Assembly (NCBI GenBank): GCA_050949175.1
Contig: JBMNFG010000009.1
Coordinates: forward strand, 62,001-126,000
Origin: UBA4971 sp900019985
GTDB lineage: Bacteria; Bacillota; SHA-98; UBA4971
Direction of reading: 5' to 3'
DNA: 64,000 bases
The notes beneath the pieces were generated by a model. The model saw only the letters and a program-made list of their open reading frames with translations. It had not been told where the DNA came from and did not search any database. The stretch's first letter is position 1. Each line of letters begins with the position of its first letter. Shown piece after piece: positions 62,725 to 64,000 of this stretch. The position numbers and the translations under genes are program-made.

Positions 62725-63801
62725 GTGAGAGGAGAAAGCCGGCCTCGAATGATAACTTACATTCCAATCCTTTTAGAAGCCTGGGTCATATCGTTTGTCT
62801 TAACCCCCATCATACGTGCAGGGGCACGTCGAACAGGTCTTGTCTACATGCCGAATCCGCGTACCGTTCATGAACGCCCTATGCCCATTATGGGTGGGTT
62901 AGCTATTTTTATTGCGTTTTGTGTGACTGTTCTCCATCGGATAGGCCTCGGCTATGATATACCGGGCCTATTATTAGGTGGGCTTATTATTCTTCTGGTT
63001 GGGCTTTGGGATGACATAAGGGATCTCAAGCCGCTGGCTAAGTTGATCGGACAGATCCTGGCTGCTCTGGTTGCAATAAGGTTAGGCGTCAAGATCGAGT
63101 TTATTACCAATCCTTTTGGTTCTGGCATGATTTACCTGGGTTTCTGGGGAATACCCCTCACAGTCCTTTGGATTGTGGGAATGGTGAACATAGTCAATTT
63201 CCTTGACGGCCTGGACGGGCTGGCTGCAGGTGTATCTATTATTGCAGCTTTTGCTCTTTTTGCGGTGGCTTCGTCTCGTGGACAAGTCCTCGCCTCTATG
63301 CTTGCCGTAGCCTTGGCTGGGAGCGCGCTGGGGTTCTTGCCGTATAATTTCAATCCTGCCACCATCTTTATGGGTGATGCAGGCGCCATGCTCCTGGGCT
63401 TCGCGCTTGCTGTGATCTCGGTTGAGGGCGCGTTGAAAGGTGCAGCTACACTTGCTTTGGCTGTCCCTATGTTTACTCTGGGTGTGCCTATTGCTGATAC
63501 GGTCTTTTCGATAGTCCGCAGAGTTCATAACGGTACACCGTTCTACGAGGCGGATAAGGAGCACATCCACCATCGGCTTGTGAGTAACGGGTTTTCCCAC
63601 AGGGGAGCGGTAGTCCTTATATATGCGATCACAGGTTGCCTTGGACTGATGGCTATTCTTATGGCAAAGGCAGGTGTGACGCTTACCGGTTATATTGTAG
63701 TTGCTGCGCTTCTAAGCGTTATCTTAATATCCAGCCGAAAGCTCTGGATCACCCGCACGCGGGATACACAAAGAGGAGACGTAGAAACCCAGCATAGGTA
63801 A
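62725..63801 (+). CDS. Undecaprenyl-phosphate GlcNAc-1-phosphate transferase (WecA/TagO-like, MraY family)
   Basis: A 350-358 residue membrane enzyme with about ten segments that starts wall teichoic acid or related polymers by moving GlcNAc-1-phosphate onto undecaprenyl phosphate. Family motifs are PNPRTVHERPMPIMGG, GLWDDIRDLKP, NFLDGLDGLAAGVS, FMGDAGAMLLGF and the C-terminal HIHHRLVSNGFSHR. Homologues favour ATG at 62749; GTG at 62725 is in frame and nearer the AAGG site. The next gene is wecB, which makes UDP-ManNAc, so the pair fits wall polymer linkage-unit synthesis. The 157 bases after it contain no gene. Confidence 0.93.
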   Translation: MRGESRPRMITYIPILLEAWVISFVLTPIIRAGARRTGLVYMPNPRTVHERPMPIMGGLAIFIAFCVTVLHRIGLGYDIPGLLLGGLIILLVGLWDDIRDLKPLAKLIGQILAALVAIRLGVKIEFITNPFGSGMIYLGFWGIPLTVLWIVGMVNIVNFLDGLDGLAAGVSIIAAFALFAVASSRGQVLASMLAVALAGSALGFLPYNFNPATIFMGDAGAMLLGFALAVISVEGALKGAATLALAVPMFTLGVPIADTVFSIVRRVHNGTPFYEADKEHIHHRLVSNGFSHRGAVVLIYAITGCLGLMAILMAKAGVTLTGYIVVAALLSVILISSRKLWITRTRDTQRGDVETQHR

Positions 63802-63958
63802 GTGATACGATACGAAGGTGCATTGCCGGATGACGCTGATATGTTGCATTAGACGTCTTCTGATCTGTAGAAGAGTCCGGCGGCTCATGTGTTAGATTGC
63901 GGGCTTCCTAATAATCAGAGTAAGAGCTATTGTAGGAGATTGTTGAAAGGGGATCGGA

Positions 63959-64000
63959 ATGCCGAAGAAGAAAGTCATGGCAGTGTTCGGAACTCGTCCG
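63959..64000 (+). CDS. UDP-N-acetylglucosamine 2-epimerase, 5' end (partial)
   Basis: The frame opens at ATG 63959 with GAAAGGGGATC upstream and runs off the window. Its 14 residues include VMAVFGTRP, the N-terminal nucleotide fold of WecB/MnaA epimerases. The product would interconvert UDP-GlcNAc and UDP-ManNAc. The call rests on this short motif plus the upstream tagO-like gene. Confidence 0.75.
   Translation, partial: MPKKKVMAVFGTRP

Overview
The window looks like chromosomal DNA of an anaerobic Gram-positive-type bacterium (Bacillota, clostridia-like). The supports are a 16S-23S-5S rRNA operon, a Bacillus-type large SRP RNA next to dnaX-ybaB-recR-yaaL-bofA (bofA points to a spore-forming lineage), a trimeric electron-bifurcating-type [FeFe] hydrogenase, oxygen-sensitive 2-hydroxyacyl-CoA dehydratase-like proteins, strong Shine-Dalgarno sequences with many GTG and TTG starts, and base composition near 50 percent GC. 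I cannot name a genus. No transposase, prophage or CRISPR array was seen.

Layout. 1-1.2 kb: end of an ABC-importer operon. 1.4-7.5 kb (minus strand): csoR-copA copper operon continuing with tight spacing into two 2-hydroxyacyl-CoA dehydratase-like subunits and their ATP-dependent activator. 7.8-9.3 kb: a CofE-like ligase and tRNA-Arg(ACG). 9.6-12 kb: a small zinc-ribbon membrane protein, an ECF S component and a fibronectin-type lipoprotein. 12.3-20.3 kb: a six-gene sugar-acid operon (UxaC-like isomerase, SDR, FGGY kinase, LarA-like epimerase, 6-phosphogluconate dehydrogenase, UxaE-like epimerase). 20.5-26.1 kb: tRNA-Arg(CCU), tadA, two tRNA-Ser, SRP RNA and the dnaX-to-bofA block. 26.6-31.7 kb: rRNA operon with both processing stems visible. 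32-34.9 kb: FMN hydroxyacid oxidase-like protein, psuK, psuG.

35.2-43.7 kb is a self-contained redox regulatory unit: a histidine kinase carrying a degenerate [FeFe]-hydrogenase sensory domain, an NtrC-type regulator, a pair of dyad sites, a canonical sigma-54 promoter, and then a small protein and the three hydrogenase subunits. 43.8-46.7 kb: a TRAP transporter (minus strand). 46.8-53.7 kb: guaB, a PEGA/DUF4384 protein, asnS, a TPR protein and an FAD dehydrogenase. 53.7-55.7 kb: a DrrAB-like ABC exporter preceded by its own promoter, a 23-codon leader peptide and mutually exclusive RNA hairpins ending in an intrinsic terminator, which reads as an undescribed ribosome-mediated attenuator. 55.8-64 kb: rpmE, a DUF1385 gene, prfA, prmC, sua5, ywlE, an in-frame rpiB-upp fusion, a repeat-rich noncoding block, comEB, a tagO/wecA-like gene and the start of wecB.

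The most interesting items are the attenuator at 53669-53931, the hydrogenase sensor/sigma-54 circuit at 35222-39496, the rpiB-upp fusion, the coupling of copper efflux genes to dehydratase-like genes, and several degenerate short tandem repeats that sit just after stop codons.
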